Shown here piece after piece: positions 1 to 10,635 of a stretch of DNA of 64,000 nucleotides. Each line of letters begins with the position of its first letter. The first letter of the stretch is position 1. The position numbers and the translations under genes were made by a program. Location: positions 35,227,946 to 35,291,945 of the forward strand of contig NC_079148.1 in NCBI RefSeq assembly GCF_945859685.1, in the 5' to 3' direction. The notes under the pieces are model-generated. The model had not been told where the DNA came from, made no database searches, and worked only from the letters and a program-made list of their open reading frames with translations. Origin of the DNA: Eupeodes corollae. Lineage: Eukaryota; Arthropoda; Insecta; Diptera; Syrphidae.

Positions 1-204
1 TGAATTTTAAAAATATTTTAAGTGTGCAGTTGTTAAGAGCTTATAAATATACGTTTTAAGTAATTTTACGTTTAAGTTCTTAAGAAAACTTTAAATCAAA
101 ATAACGATTTTATTGGGTTACCCTTCTGGAGCAATACAAATATTTTTTTAATAGGAAGAAGCCAAGTTAAGAAAAAAAATATATTGAAATTTACATATTT
201 TTCG
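1..204. repeat. Fragment of a dispersed repeat also seen near 33.7-34.0 kb
   Basis: No gene is visible. The stretch from about 95 to 190 (keywords AAAATAACG, CTCTTCTGGAG-like, GGAAGAAGCC) resembles 33845-33940, and the phrase GCTTATAAATATAC near 38-52 recurs near 33676. This suggests two diverged copies of one dispersed repeat. Its boundaries and class are not resolved by eye. Confidence 0.4.
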
Positions 205-209
205 AGCTC

Positions 210-611
210 TTGGAAAAGACATATGAGCCATGCCATGGCTATGACATTAAAATTGTCTTAGAAGATTTTAATGCCAAGCAAGGAAGAGCAGACATCTTTG
301 GTGGCATAATCGGGAGATACAGCCTGCACGACACTACCTCCGACAACGGATTCAGGCTGGTCGATTTCGCTGCGGGGCGAGACGTTCTGGTAGCTAGTAC
401 GCAATTCACAAATCCCAATATCCACAAGGGGACATGGAAATCTCCTGATCAATCAACCGTCAACCAGATTGACCACATTGCGATCGACGCACTACACTTG
501 TCCAGTATCCAGGATATTCGAACATTCCGAGGGGCCAACATTGACTCGGAACACTACCTCGTTGTAGCCAAGGTACGGCTACGGATATCAGAATCTGACG
601 ATTCGACGTGA
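210..611 (+). pseudogene. RTE copy 1: endonuclease domain, C-terminal part
   Basis: This 133-codon open stretch carries the C-terminal half of an exonuclease-endonuclease-phosphatase fold. Visible signatures are the LEDFNAK motif near residues 17-23 (usually GDFNAK; the G is replaced by E here), the NQIDHIAID box near residues 85-93, and the SEHYLVVAKV motif near 113-122, where the family has SDH. In LINEs this enzyme nicks target DNA to prime reverse transcription. The N-terminal half (TWNVRSL and E-V-Q motifs) is absent because the element starts here. D-to-E in the SDH box and G-to-E in GDFN argue that it is inactive. Confidence 0.8.
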
Positions 612-1097
612 GACGGCTACAATCGCAAGACACTGCCATGTCCTTTACCGATTGATTCTCTAATAACCTCTTAAGGGGTCCTATGCTGCCTACATTAAGC
701 ATTGAAAACCAGTGGCAACATTGGCTTGCAGCCATCAGAGATGCCGCCTCTGAAGTGCTCAACCTTTCACACGGCTACCACTGTGAAACCCCTGGTTTGA
801 CGATGAATGCTAGCAAGCACACGCAGCGAAACAACAGGCATATAAAACGGCGCTGAACAAAAGGACCAGAGCTGCTCGCGAGTTCTACGAGCAGAAGAGG
901 CAAAAAAGAACACCTGCTTCTTAGATGGAAAAAAAGAGAGCATAAGAAGCGCACGATCGAGGAGATAGAGGGATGTCACAACAGAAATGAGGTTCGTAAA
1001 TTTTACCAAAACGTAAAAAAAAAACTCCCAAGGGTACCAGCCACGAACCGAAACCTGTAAATACGATCAGGGGAACATCGTAATAGAACCGCAGTCG

Positions 1098-1661
1098 ATG
1101 CTGAGAATATGGAAAGATCACTTCTCCAAATTATATAACGGCGATGACGAACCGAGTTCCGCTGCAAGGGAGATAGAACCACCCAACCTCGGCGACGCAG
1201 ATCAACAATTCCGCCTACTCGACCTTGACGAAGTGAAGATAGCTATATCTAAACTTAATTCAAACAAAGCTGCTGGAGCTGACGGCTTTGCTGCCGAACT
1301 ATTCAAAGCAGCAGGCGATGACTTGGTTGGTAGCATGCACCAACTCATCTGCAAAATTTGGTCGGAAGAAAGCATGCCCGATGAATGGAATCTCAGCATA
1401 GTGTGCCCGATACACAAGAAAGGAGACCCTCTTAACTGCGCCAACTTCAGAGGTATCAGTGTCCTTAACATTGCGTATAAGATCCTCTCTGCCTTATTAT
1501 GTGAATGTCTGAAGCCATTCGTCAACAACCTGATTGGTCCTTATCAGTGTGGCTTCAGACCAGGAAAGTCCACTATCGACCAAATATTCACACTACGGCA
1601 GATCTTGGAAAAACCCCAGGAGCTTCAAACCGATAATCACCTTCTCTTTATTGATTTTTAA
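1098..1661 (+). pseudogene. RTE copy 1: reverse transcriptase, N-terminal half
   Basis: The 187-codon frame holds RT blocks 0 to 3: NKAAGADGF near residue 57, WNLSIVCPIHKKGDP near 97-111, NFRGISVLNIAYKIL near 115-130 and GPYQCGFRPGKSTIDQIF near 147-164. It ends with FIDF followed by TAA at 1659-1661. The next codons read AAYDSI, so the stop falls inside the first catalytic block, F/D-x-x-A-Y-D. The same stop is present in the copy at 14.15 kb, while the two other copies have a sense codon there. Upstream, 612-1097 holds the frameshifted linker between the endonuclease and RT. Confidence 0.85.
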
Positions 1662-1703
1662 GCCGCATATGACAGCATCTTTAGGGAAGAGCTCTACCGA
1701 GCA

Positions 1704-2446
1704 ATGTCTAGTTCTGGCATCCCTGTCAAACTTATCCGTTTGTGCAGAATGACGATGGAGAATGCACGCTGCTCTATCAAGGTCGGAAAAGATCTTACCG
1801 ATGCATTTGATGTCAAAAAAGTTTTAGACAAGGCGATTCACTGTCATGCGACTTCTTCAACATCGTTCTGGAAAGAATTGTGCAAAACTCAACCGTCAAC
1901 ACTAGAGGCACAATCTTCCAAAGGTCTCAAATGATATTGACATAATTGCAAGATCAAAGCGTGATATCAGTGGAGGGTTTTTGAGCATTGCGACGGAAGC
2001 GAAGAAGATGGGTTTAGTAGTCAATGAGGGCAAGACCAAGTGTATGCTGTCATCAAAAAAGCACACTGAACGACGAATTCTTGGACAAAACATCACCATG
2101 GACAGCTATAACTTTGAGGTAGTTAAGGACTTTGTATGCAGACAACAACAATCGCTGCTTCTTTGGACTTAGAAGGCAATTGAGAAGTGAAGTCCTCTCT
2201 CGAGCATCTACAATCACCATCTATAAGACACTCATCATCCCGGTTCTCATTTATGGCCCTGAGGCCTGGACCCTGTCAAAGAAAGATGAGAGCGTCTTAG
2301 GATGCTTCGAGAGAAAAATTCTTCGGGTGATTTTTGGTCCCGTAAGCATAAATGGAGAATGGAGGAGAAAATATAACGACGAACTGTACGGGCTGTACAG
2401 CGACACTGACCTAGTTAGCAGATTTAAAGTCAAACGGCTTAGATAG
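1704..2446 (+). pseudogene. RTE copy 1: reverse transcriptase C-terminal part, fragmented
   Basis: Three overlapping short frames (about 1704-1934, 1981-2172, 2132-2446) continue the RT. The first reads IPVKLIRLCRMTMENARCSI and then loses frame at a six-A run near 1815-1820, where the - strand copy at 5 kb has seven. The YADD box is deleted: the region before IIARSKRDI lacks the LGYADD segment kept in the 14-kb copy. The last frame has the C-terminal LINE signature LIYGPEAWTLSKKDESVLG and RKILRVIFGPV. A premature TAG near 2443 ends it. The protein could not be functional. Confidence 0.82.
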
Positions 2447-2690
2447 CTAGGTCATGTAGAGCGAATGGACATCAATGCTCCAGCTGGAAGGTCTTTGAAT
2501 CCAATCCTGAGAGACGGCGCAGTAGATGAAGACCGCGCCTCAGGTGGCGCACCCAGGTGGGAGAGGACTTCAACCAACTTGGCGTGCGAAACTGGAGACA
2601 GTTGCTAGGGACCGAGCTGGCTGGAGACGCATGTTGGTTGAGGCCCAGGTCCGCCCCGGACTGTCGCCACCTTAAGTAAGTAAGTAAGGA

Positions 2691-4372
2691 ATCTTATTTA
2701 CCTAAATTTGACACTTCTTACGAATCTTCCAAGGTTAAATTTTGTTGATTATACTGATTATACATTTTAATTTGGAGGCCCATTTTAATAACATGGCTCC
2801 ACTATCTTAAAGCGCTGCTAAATTGTGTAGCCCTCTATGATAAATTTGTTACAGTCTGACAAAGTAATGTCAAAAGAACTGATAATGCAAGCCAACAACT
2901 TGACGTTATGTTGTGACTAACAATTAAAATTGTGTCATTACTATTGAACTAGCTTTTATTGAAAAAGTTTTGTACCTAAAATTTAAATTTACAAAATGTC
3001 TCTATAACAGTTATAACAATTTTTATTGTATCTCATAAATCGTCTTCATAATTAAAAGCATTTTATAACAGAATAAGTTCAACCAACAAATTTTTCTCAG
3101 TGCACGATTCCCCATCACCAAAAGCATTTTTGTCGTTTAGAAAATTTAAAAAGCCATTAATATGTTGAGCTTCCACTACTTCCACTATACCCTAGCAGCC
3201 TCACCCTTAACTTCAATTTTCGCGATAACAGTTTAATGTTTCATGTGTGTTGTGACTTCGGTCCATTTGGGGGAATCTATCCGAAATATAGAGAAACTAG
3301 TCCAATGCAATAAATAATATTATCGACAAAAGGGTGCATCGAAGGAGGAATTCAACTTGATAAAATCTAATATCCATTTGCTACCCTAACCAATACTCTC
3401 TCATAATGGCCATCAACTATCCATACAAAACAAACTCCTTTCTTGTCCCATGTCTGGGAATCAAATTTAAGATTATAAATTTATTTAAGAGCCAAAATGT
3501 TCTTTTCTAGAAGCGGAGCGTGGCATGATTTCAAGCAGCTTGAGAATAGCTATTTTTTTTGGAATAAGGACAAACGTCTGTTGTGTATGCATCAGCTCTT
3601 CAGAAGAACCATCGAGGAATATAAGTTGCACCTTGTACGTCGTCGTTTGGCGCAGCTCGTGTCATTACCAGCTGTCACGTTGCACTCTGATAAATCTTTT
3701 TTATTTTCCTTCTTGTTATCTTAATGAGATACCTAGAGGTGGAGATATTAATTGAAATTAAAATTAAGCACCTTATCGCGAGGAAACTATAAATTTGAAC
3801 TTTTAAAATTAAGAATTTAACACTTGGCACGAAAATTAAAGAAATACAATAATTTAAGTGTATTTTGAAGAGAGGAATCTTTTTTAAAACTTAAAGCGCT
3901 TTGATCAAGGTTCTAAATTTGAAATTTCATTTTTTATTTTTTTCTTGGCAGCTTTTTTGTATTTGACGGTTCATGCTAAGGAGGTTCATTTTTAAACAGT
4001 CAGATTTGTGGGCAGCCAAAAATCCTTTTAAATAATTAGAATACACTTCAAAAATGGTTCAAATGTAGTTAGAATCCACAAAATGATATAGTTTTGAATC
4101 AGCAAAGGAAGCCCGTTGACTGGCATTGTTTTCTTTCATATTGTAAGCTTAATGAATGTCTATTGATTGAAACACAGAGCCTGTTTTGTTGTTGTCTTGT
4201 TCTAGTTAAAGAAATATAATAAACTTTTACAAACATATAATTTAAAACGTAAAACGGACATCCTCATCCAGTAAAAATTAAATTATGGGATGGGGTGCCA
4301 TTAGGTGGTGTCTATGGGCCATTTTAATTTTTTATTTTTTTGTGTTCATGGAAGTAGCTTCTATGTATCGTC
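2691..4372. other. AT-rich non-coding interval
   Basis: I see no recognisable gene, RNA or transposon terminus. A 75-codon frame at 3497-3724 has no motif I recognise and is probably chance. Confidence 0.5.
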
Positions 4373-5034
4373 AACCGATTTGGACCCCTTTAGACAGATT
4401 TTGCAACTTTATTTCTTTGAACAAGACTAATGATATGTGATTTTGAAGAGACGGTATCTGGATAAAAAGAAAATTTGAATACACATGAAATAATTTCAAA
4501 CATATTATTGACCTTTTCTTGAGGTTCCGGCTTTTCGAGCGTTTTGACATTTTTTCGTGTAACGTTTGCGTTTGGGCGATACAATTTAAAACACAAAATT
4601 TCGTTGAGACCAAAATGGAGAAATATTAGGTCAGCATGGCAAAATGTTTGAACAATTGACATCTTTTTGGCGATAAGTCGATTATTAATTTAGGGCCTTA
4701 TGATTCCTTAAAATTGATTTGGATTTTTTCTGGAACTTTTTCATTTCCTTTTGCAAAGGCTTTTGCGCGATATGGCCATTTAAAAGCGATATGACTTTTT
4801 TATATCTTGGCGTTATTTTATGGGGCAACATGACTGAACTCTTCCTTTTTTTGGAATTTTATAAAATCCAAAAAAGTTTTAAGTGCCAAAGGTTCGGTAA
4901 TATTGCCCCAATCGTACAAACAATAAAATGTCAATCAAATTATTTTTAGCGCTATGACATATTTAATTTGGGTGATATGGTTTTGGCGAGAAGGTCTTAC
5001 ACCGTTTCCTATAGTTTGTATAACATTTAGATAA
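4373..5034. repeat. ~660-bp repeat unit A, direct counterpart of 8090-8745
   Basis: This stretch aligns by eye along its length with 8090-8745 in the same orientation. Shared landmarks are GTTTGCGTTTGGGCGATAC, CAAAATGGAGAAATATT, a GCGCTATGACATATTTAAT phrase and GGTCTTACACCGTTTCCTA at the end. Within the unit a short GCGATA-like phrase recurs at irregular spacing. The unit ends a few bases before the 3' end of RTE copy 2. No coding potential is recognised, and no terminal inverted repeat was found. Confidence 0.7.
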
Positions 5035-5383
5035 ATACTTAAGGTGGCGTTACAGTCCAGGGCGGACCTGAGCCTCAACCAACACGCGTCTCCAGCCAGC
5101 TCGGTTCCTAGCTAGCTGTCTCCAGTTTCACACGCCTCTCCCAACTGGGACTCCATCTATGCGTACGGGACCAAAAATCACCCGAAGAATTTTTCTGTCG
5201 AAGCATCCAAAGACGCTCTACTCTTTCTTTGACATGGTCCAGGCCTCAGCGCCATAAATGAGAACCGGGATGATGAGTGTCTTATAGATGGTGATTTTAG
5301 ATGCTCCAGAGAAGACTTAACTTCGCAATTGCCTTCTAAGTCCAAAGAAGCAGCGATTTGCAAAAGTTATTCTTCGTTTGATT

Positions 5384-5803
5384 TCAGCGCTGGTGTTGTT
5401 GTCTGCATACAAAGTCCTTAACTACCTCAAAGTTATAGCTGTCCATGGTGATGTTTTGTGCAAGACGTCGTCGTTTAGTGTGCTTTTTTGATGACAGCAT
5501 ATTCTTGGTTTTGTCCTCATTGACCACTAAACCCATCTTCTTCGCTTTCGTCGCAATGCTCACAAACACTCCACTGTCATCACTCTTTGATCTTCCAAAT
5601 ATGTCAATATCATCTTTGTATCCGAGTTTATGGGATGGACCTTTGGAAGATTGTGCCTCTAGTGTTGATGGTTGAGTTTTGCACAATTCTTTCCAGAACG
5701 ATGTTGAAGAAGTCACATGACAGTGCATCCCCTTGTCTAAAACTTTTTTTGACATCAAATGCATCGGTGAGATCTTTTCCGACCTTGATAGAGCAGCGTG
5801 CAT
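5384..5803 (-). pseudogene. RTE copy 2: reverse transcriptase, YxDD to thumb
   Basis: The frame includes the palm box as LGYKDDIDIFGRSKSDDSG, where active relatives have YADD. It then reads AKKMGLVVNEDKTK and the thumb-side MDSYNFEVVKDFV. The first residues overlap the preceding frame (5628-6023), which shows a frameshift between them. The further C-terminus (about 5150-5370) is present only in pieces, including the reverse complement of the DQKIL/FGPV region. Confidence 0.8.
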
Positions 5804-6023
5804 TCTCCATCGTCATTCTGCACAAACGGATAAGTTTGACAGGGATGCCAACACTAGACATTGCTTTGTAGAGCTCTTCCCTATAGATACGCGGCTTGAA
5901 AATCGATAAAGAGATGGTGGGTATCGATTTGAAGTTCCTGGGTTTTTTCCAAGATCTGCCGTAGTGTGAATATTTGGTCGATAGGCGACTTTCCTGGTCT
6001 GAAGCCACACTGATAAGGACCAA
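5628..6023 (-). pseudogene. RTE copy 2: reverse transcriptase, fingers and palm
   Basis: The frame shows SIPTISLSIFKPRIY, where the catalytic AAYD block lies one frame away, and IPVKLIRLCRMTMENARCSI. It continues into FRQGDALSCDFFNIVLERIV, a well-kept R-Q-G-D/C block 4 of RTE reverse transcriptase. In copies 1 and 3 this block is lost to a one-base deletion in the A-run just before it. Codon content is intact here for about 130 residues, but the flanking frames do not join. Confidence 0.8.
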
Positions 6024-6088
6024 TCAGGTTGTTGACGAATGGCTTCAGACGTTCACATAATACGGCAGAGAGGATCTTATACGCAATG

Positions 6089-6451
6089 TTAAGGAGATCT
6101 GTAGTTGGGGCAATTTAGAGGATCTCCTTTCTTATGTATCGGGCATACTATGCTGGGTATCCACTCATCGGGCGTGCTTTCTTCCGACCATATTTTGCAG
6201 ATGAGTTGGTGTATGCTCCCAACCAAGTCATATCCTGCTGCTTTGAAAAGTTGGGCAGCGATGCCGTCAGGTCCAGCAGCTTTGTTTGACTTAAGTTTAG
6301 ATATAGCTATCTTCACTTCGTCAAGGTCGGATAGGCGGAATTGTTGATCTGCGTCACCAAGGTTGAGTGGTTCTATCTCCCTTGCAGCGGAATTCAGTTC
6401 GTCATCGCCGTCATATAATTTGGAGAAATGATCTTTCCATATTCTCAGCAT
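6089..6451 (-). pseudogene. RTE copy 2: reverse transcriptase, N-terminal region
   Basis: The 120-codon frame carries MLRIWKDHFSKLYDGDDE, then LSDLDEVKIAISKLKSNKAAGPDGIAAQLF and WIPSIVCPIHKKGDPLNCPNYRSP. N-K-A-A-G-P-D-G and the CPIHKKGD block are RT blocks 0 and 1. The frame is lost just after NYR, close to the point where copies 1 and 3 continue with ISVLNIAYKIL. It is a dead fragment of a retrotransposon enzyme. Confidence 0.82.
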
Positions 6452-6868
6452 CGAGTGCGGTGCTACTACGATGTTCCCCTGATCGTCTTAACAGGCTTCG
6501 GTACCCTTGGGAGGTTTTTTTACCTTTTGTTAAAATTTACGAACCTTATTCCTGTTGTGACATCCCTCTATCTTCTCGATCGCGCGCTTCTCATGCTCCC
6601 CTTTTTTCCATCTTAGAAGTCGGTGTTCGTCTCTCCTCTTCTGCTCGTAGAGCTCGCAAGCAGCTCTAGTCCTTTTGTGCAGCGCCGTTTTGTATGCCTC
6701 TTGTTTCGCTGCGTGCGCTTGCTGGGATTCATCGGCAAACCAGGGGTTTCGCTGTGGTGGCCGTGTGAAAACTTCAGCACTTCAGAGGCGGCATCTCTGA
6801 TGGCTGCAAAGCAATGTTGCCAATGGTTTTTAATACTTAATGGCGGCATAGGACTTCTTAAGAGGTTA

Positions 6869-7300
6869 TTAGAGAATCAATCGGAAAAGGACATGACAGT
6901 CTCTTGCGATTGTCGATCCCGATATCCGTAGCCGTACCTTGACTACAACGAGGTAGTGGTCCGAGTCAATGTTGGCTCCTCGGAATGTTCGAATATCCTG
7001 TATACTGGACAAGTGTCGTGCGTCGATCGCAATGTGGTCAATCTGGTTGACGGTTGATTGGTCAGGAGATCTCCATGTCCCCTTGTGGATATTAAGATGC
7101 GTGAACTGCGTACTAGCTACCAGAACGTCTCGCCCCGCAGCGAAATCGACCAGCCCGAATCCGTTGTCAGAGGTGGTGTCGTGCAGGCTGTATCTCCCGA
7201 TTATGCCACCAAAGATGTCTTCTCTTCCTAGCTTGGCATTAAAATCTCCTAAGACAATTTTAATGTCATAGCCAGGGCACTGCTCATATGTCTTGTCCAA
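6869..7300 (-). pseudogene. RTE copy 2: endonuclease C-terminal part
   Basis: This 143-codon frame has the better-kept endonuclease motifs: VLGDFNAKLG near residues 16-25, NQIDHIAIDARHL near 85-97 and IDSDHYLVVVKV near 111-122. D and H of the final S-D-H box are present. About 70% of the residues also appear in copy 1. Upstream (7301-7540 on the - strand) the frame continues in broken form, with readable CAHAPTEENDEDTKD. Confidence 0.83.
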
Positions 7301-7544
7301 GAGTCTTTGGTGTCTTCATCATTCTCCTCTGTTGGGGCATGCGCGCATATTAGGCTTATGTTGGCGAATTTAGCCTTGATGCGGTTTGTCGTGATGCGCT
7401 CGCTCACACTGTTGAAACTCAAGACTTTTTGCCTGTGCCTAGTTCCAACAACAAATCCACACCCAAATAGGCGCTATCTTTGTTCTCGGTAGCAGTCGCA
7501 GTAGTAGGTATCGCATTCGCAGTCTTTTAGTTTGCGTTTGCCCC

Positions 7545-7690
7545 GTCCCGTCCATCCCATTGCACTTCTTGAATGGCGGTAATATCTGCCTTGCAGCAGT
7601 TTAGGGCTTCCGCTAATTGTTCGGGTGCATGTGGTCTGTTAAGGGACCTAACATTCCACGTACATATCCGAAGTTCGTTGTCCTTATTTC
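7545..7690 (-). pseudogene. RTE copy 2: endonuclease N-terminus
   Basis: Read on the - strand this reads LRICTWNVRSLNRPHAP, then LNCCKADITAIQEVQWDG. T-W-N-V-R-S-L and the catalytic E in I-Q-E-V-Q are the first two endonuclease motifs of RTE-like LINEs. The frame fails soon after QWDG, in a GACGGGACGGGGC stretch. No other copy in the window retains this part. Confidence 0.8.
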
Positions 7691-8089
7691 GTGGGTTGTC
7701 AACAGTGAATCCGTCCGTATCCGGACAACTCCAAGGAAGGGGAGCCGGATAAACCGCTCCTTACAGGCCTGGGCTCCGAATATGTCGAAGAAGCCCTATA
7801 AGGTGTTCACTAAGTAGTTCAACCTTACTGGAACTGTAGACACCACCGTTGATTCTACCTCAAGAATTCGTCCGCTGCCGCCTGGATAAGGAGAGGTGCC
7901 TTAGTGGAAACACCTCTCCCCCCCTCTCTCGTTTGCTGCCCCCAACAACTTTCAACTGGGGTTGGAACCCAATCTCCAGTTGAGGTACTAGGCACCCAAT
8001 GTTCACCGCGGGGAGGTGAGAGTAGGAGTTGATAAACAGATAGAAAGTTGTAGTTGGGATATGATACTCTTAAAACCCGTGAAATATGC

Positions 8090-8745
8090 CTCCCTATTTG
8101 GACTGTCTTAAGGATTTGGGGTAGGTGCAAAGTTGAGCGTATGCAAAATTTCTTTAGATTTAAAGAATCATAATAAAAAGAAACTTTGGATACACATAAC
8201 CTCGCACGTAAAATAAAGCCAAACGTATTTTTTACCCTTTCTTGACATTTCGGGTTTTCGGGGGTTTTGACATTTTTTCGTTTAACGTTTGCGTTTGGGC
8301 GATACAATTTAAAACTCAAAATTTCGTTGTGACCAAAATGGAGAAATATTGGGTAAGAATGGCAAAATGTTTAAACACATAACATCTTTTGGGCACTAAG
8401 TCGAATATTAATTTGAGGCCTTATGCTTACTTAAATTTGATTTGAAAAATTTGTGGAATTTTTGCCATTTTCTTCTGCAAAGACTTTTGCGCGATAGGAC
8501 TCTTTTGGTGCAAGATGACATTTTTGAAATCTTGGCGTTAGTATAGTCGGCAACACGACAAAACTCTTCATTTTATTTGAAACTTCGTAAAACCCAAAAA
8601 AGTTTTATGTGCCATAGGTTCGGTAATTATTACACAAATAAAATGTCAATAAAATTATTTTGGGCGCTATGACATATTTAATTTGGGTTATTTGGTTTTG
8701 GGCGAGAAGGTCTTACACCGTTTCCTATAGTATGTTAGATAAAAA
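8090..8745. repeat. ~660-bp repeat unit B, counterpart of 4373-5034
   Basis: This is the same unit as 4373-5034, in the same orientation, clearly diverged but alignable throughout. RTE copy 2 occupies the space between A and B. The unit begins only tens of bases beyond the RTE leader and ends with GGTCTTACACCGTTTCCTA followed by a GTTAGATAAAAA phrase, as unit A does before the RTE 3' end. Confidence 0.7.
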
Positions 8746-10635
8746 CAAGTCTTTAATTATGATATATTAAGAAAAGTTAATTTTTTTGTCTTTTCTCTGA
8801 AAAATAAATCTTCTCCTTTTTTCAATAAACGACCCTTAATTATATACACCACACCTACAGACTCAATTTGTAGTCTATTGAAAATAAAAGTGTATTTTTT
8901 TTTAATAAAGTCATCATTGCAATGAAGACTCCATCATAACCCTTATTTGTATTAAGTTCATTCTCGCCATTTTATCTCAAACCCGCACACGACACTTCAA
9001 TGTCTTTTGTAACTTATTTATTTTTTATCGTTCAGTGCCCTCTTAACCCAAAGCCTATTGTTGTGCCGTTTTTTGTGTTATGAAGTTGCGTGTTTACAAA
9101 TTTACATGTCATTGAATCTGAAGAATACAAAAAAAAAGAAACACCACAAAATAGCTTTATGACATTGACCTTTTACTATACACAGATTCAATGACTTCAC
9201 GAACTTGAATGCCATGCCATTGAATTTTTTGTTCCTTTTTTTTTGATACCGTACTTATTGCAGATAAATACAAAAAAGGCTTTATCCTCTCTCAATACAA
9301 TATCACCAGTCCTCCACCATCCCTCATCCCTCGGCACATCACAAAAGAGCAAAACAAATTGAGGAACCTCAATTCCAAAACAATTTTTGAGCTTCAATAT
9401 AGGATCTGAAAAAAAAAAGTGGAAAACTTTATATCACCCTCATTTTCCAACCCCTCCGTCGCTCTATATAGCTTTTCCAAAATAAACACCAAAGATATAG
9501 AAGCAACACAGAGAAAGAGAAGAAAAAAAAACAGATTTTCCGGATTATTTACACTACCTACACTTTAGCATAAAGAAGTTTGAAGTTTTGAAAGCTTAAG
9601 AAAAAAAAACAACAAACCCAAAATGATATGCAGCGCATAAAAAGAAAAACCTCTGAAACAAATTGAGGTCGAGAGTTTTAGTGCGAAGGAAGTTCTAGTT
9701 CAGTGTTTCATGGCTTTTTCGTTTCGTTCAGTTTTGATGATTTCAAAAATCTTTTGCTACTTTTTCCCTCGCCCTTCCCAAAAGGTGAATTAGGTATGAG
9801 TTTGAGTATGCAAGTTGTGAGTATATTCAAATTCACATTTTTTCTATTATGTCGTTCTTTTGATTTCACATCATGAATGAGTTCTCAAGTTAAAGTTAGA
9901 AAAGCCCTTTCAAAGGGAAATCCTACCTTAGCTCTTTTCTACCATCAGCCATCATAGCCAGCTATGAAGTTTGAATTGAGCATTTACATAAAAACGTGTA
10001 GGTATACTTACACAAAAAATAGCGTTCATATTTTAAATGATTGAATGTCAATTTTTTTAGAACTTCCTTATGGAAGGCATGGAACACACTTCAAACGTTT
10101 ATATCCTTTTGTGGTCTACATTGAATTACATTTACAACCTTTTTGTATGACGTACATTTGAAAGCTAACATTGGGAGCAAATAATACAACATTTCAAAAG
10201 ATTTTTATATTTTCATTTCTTCTGTCTGATGCTTGTTTGATTAGTACTTGAGATGATGTAAAAGCGGTTAAGGTTATATTGAAATAAGTTGTCATGCTAA
10301 ACGTGTCCTTTGAGAATGAACCTGTTGTATGATTATACATAGTGAGATAGTATTGTATTTTGTATTGGGCACTGAAATAGATTATGCGATTTTGTTCTAT
10401 TAACCACTTTTTAAAATAAGTCAAAACTATGCATGGTTTTTGAAAAATAAAAATGATTTTAAACTCAAAATTTTAGTAAGAATAAGTTAAAAAAGGTTTT
10501 AAAGTGTAATTTTTCAATACATTAAGATTATCTACTATTTCTTTGGAATTCATTCCTCTTTTTGTTTTTGAATTAAAACTTTTTAGTTCTTGTGTAAAAC
10601 TTAGTTGTATGTATTTCCATTATTTTTTAATTTTT
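8746..10635. other. AT-rich interval without a recognised gene
   Basis: There is no convincing coding frame. A TATATAGC box near 9464-9471 sits in a slightly GC-richer patch followed by an A-rich, GA-rich tract, but no start site or downstream frame supports a promoter call. Confidence 0.45.

Larger units (their letters stand above)
205..2690 (+). mobile_element. RTE-like non-LTR retrotransposon, copy 1 (5'-truncated, dead)
   Basis: This is a LINE with an apurinic-like endonuclease followed by a reverse transcriptase, as in the RTE group often annotated as craniofacial development protein 2-like. The copy starts inside the endonuclease and runs through RT to a 3' end made of a short tandem tail (TTAAGTAAGTAAGTAAG), the kind of simple-repeat tail RTE elements use instead of poly(A). 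It is broken by frameshifts, a stop after the FIDF motif, and a deletion that removes the YADD catalytic box near 1930. No target-site duplication was found. The nonsense codon and one frameshift are shared with the copy at 14.15-16.34 kb. Confidence 0.88.
5038..8030 (-). mobile_element. RTE-like non-LTR retrotransposon, copy 2 (near full length, dead)
   Basis: This is the most complete RTE copy in the window, on the - strand. From its 5' side (right) it has a GC-richer leader (about 7690-8030), the endonuclease N-terminus (about 7545-7690), the endonuclease C-terminus (6869-7300), a linker, RT (5384-6451), and a 3' end reading CCACCTTAAGTATTTA on its own strand, without the GTAA tandem tail seen in copies 1 and 3. 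Frameshifts and stops break it throughout. The YADD box is changed to Y-K-D-D near 5617-5625, which by itself should abolish polymerase activity. It keeps sense codons at the two lesions shared by copies 1 and 3. The exact 5' end is uncertain by some tens of bases. Confidence 0.85.

Noticed and set aside
9464..9471. TATATAGC as a TATA-box promoter
   Set aside because: Such motifs are frequent in AT-rich DNA, and no initiator, transcript or coding frame is seen downstream.
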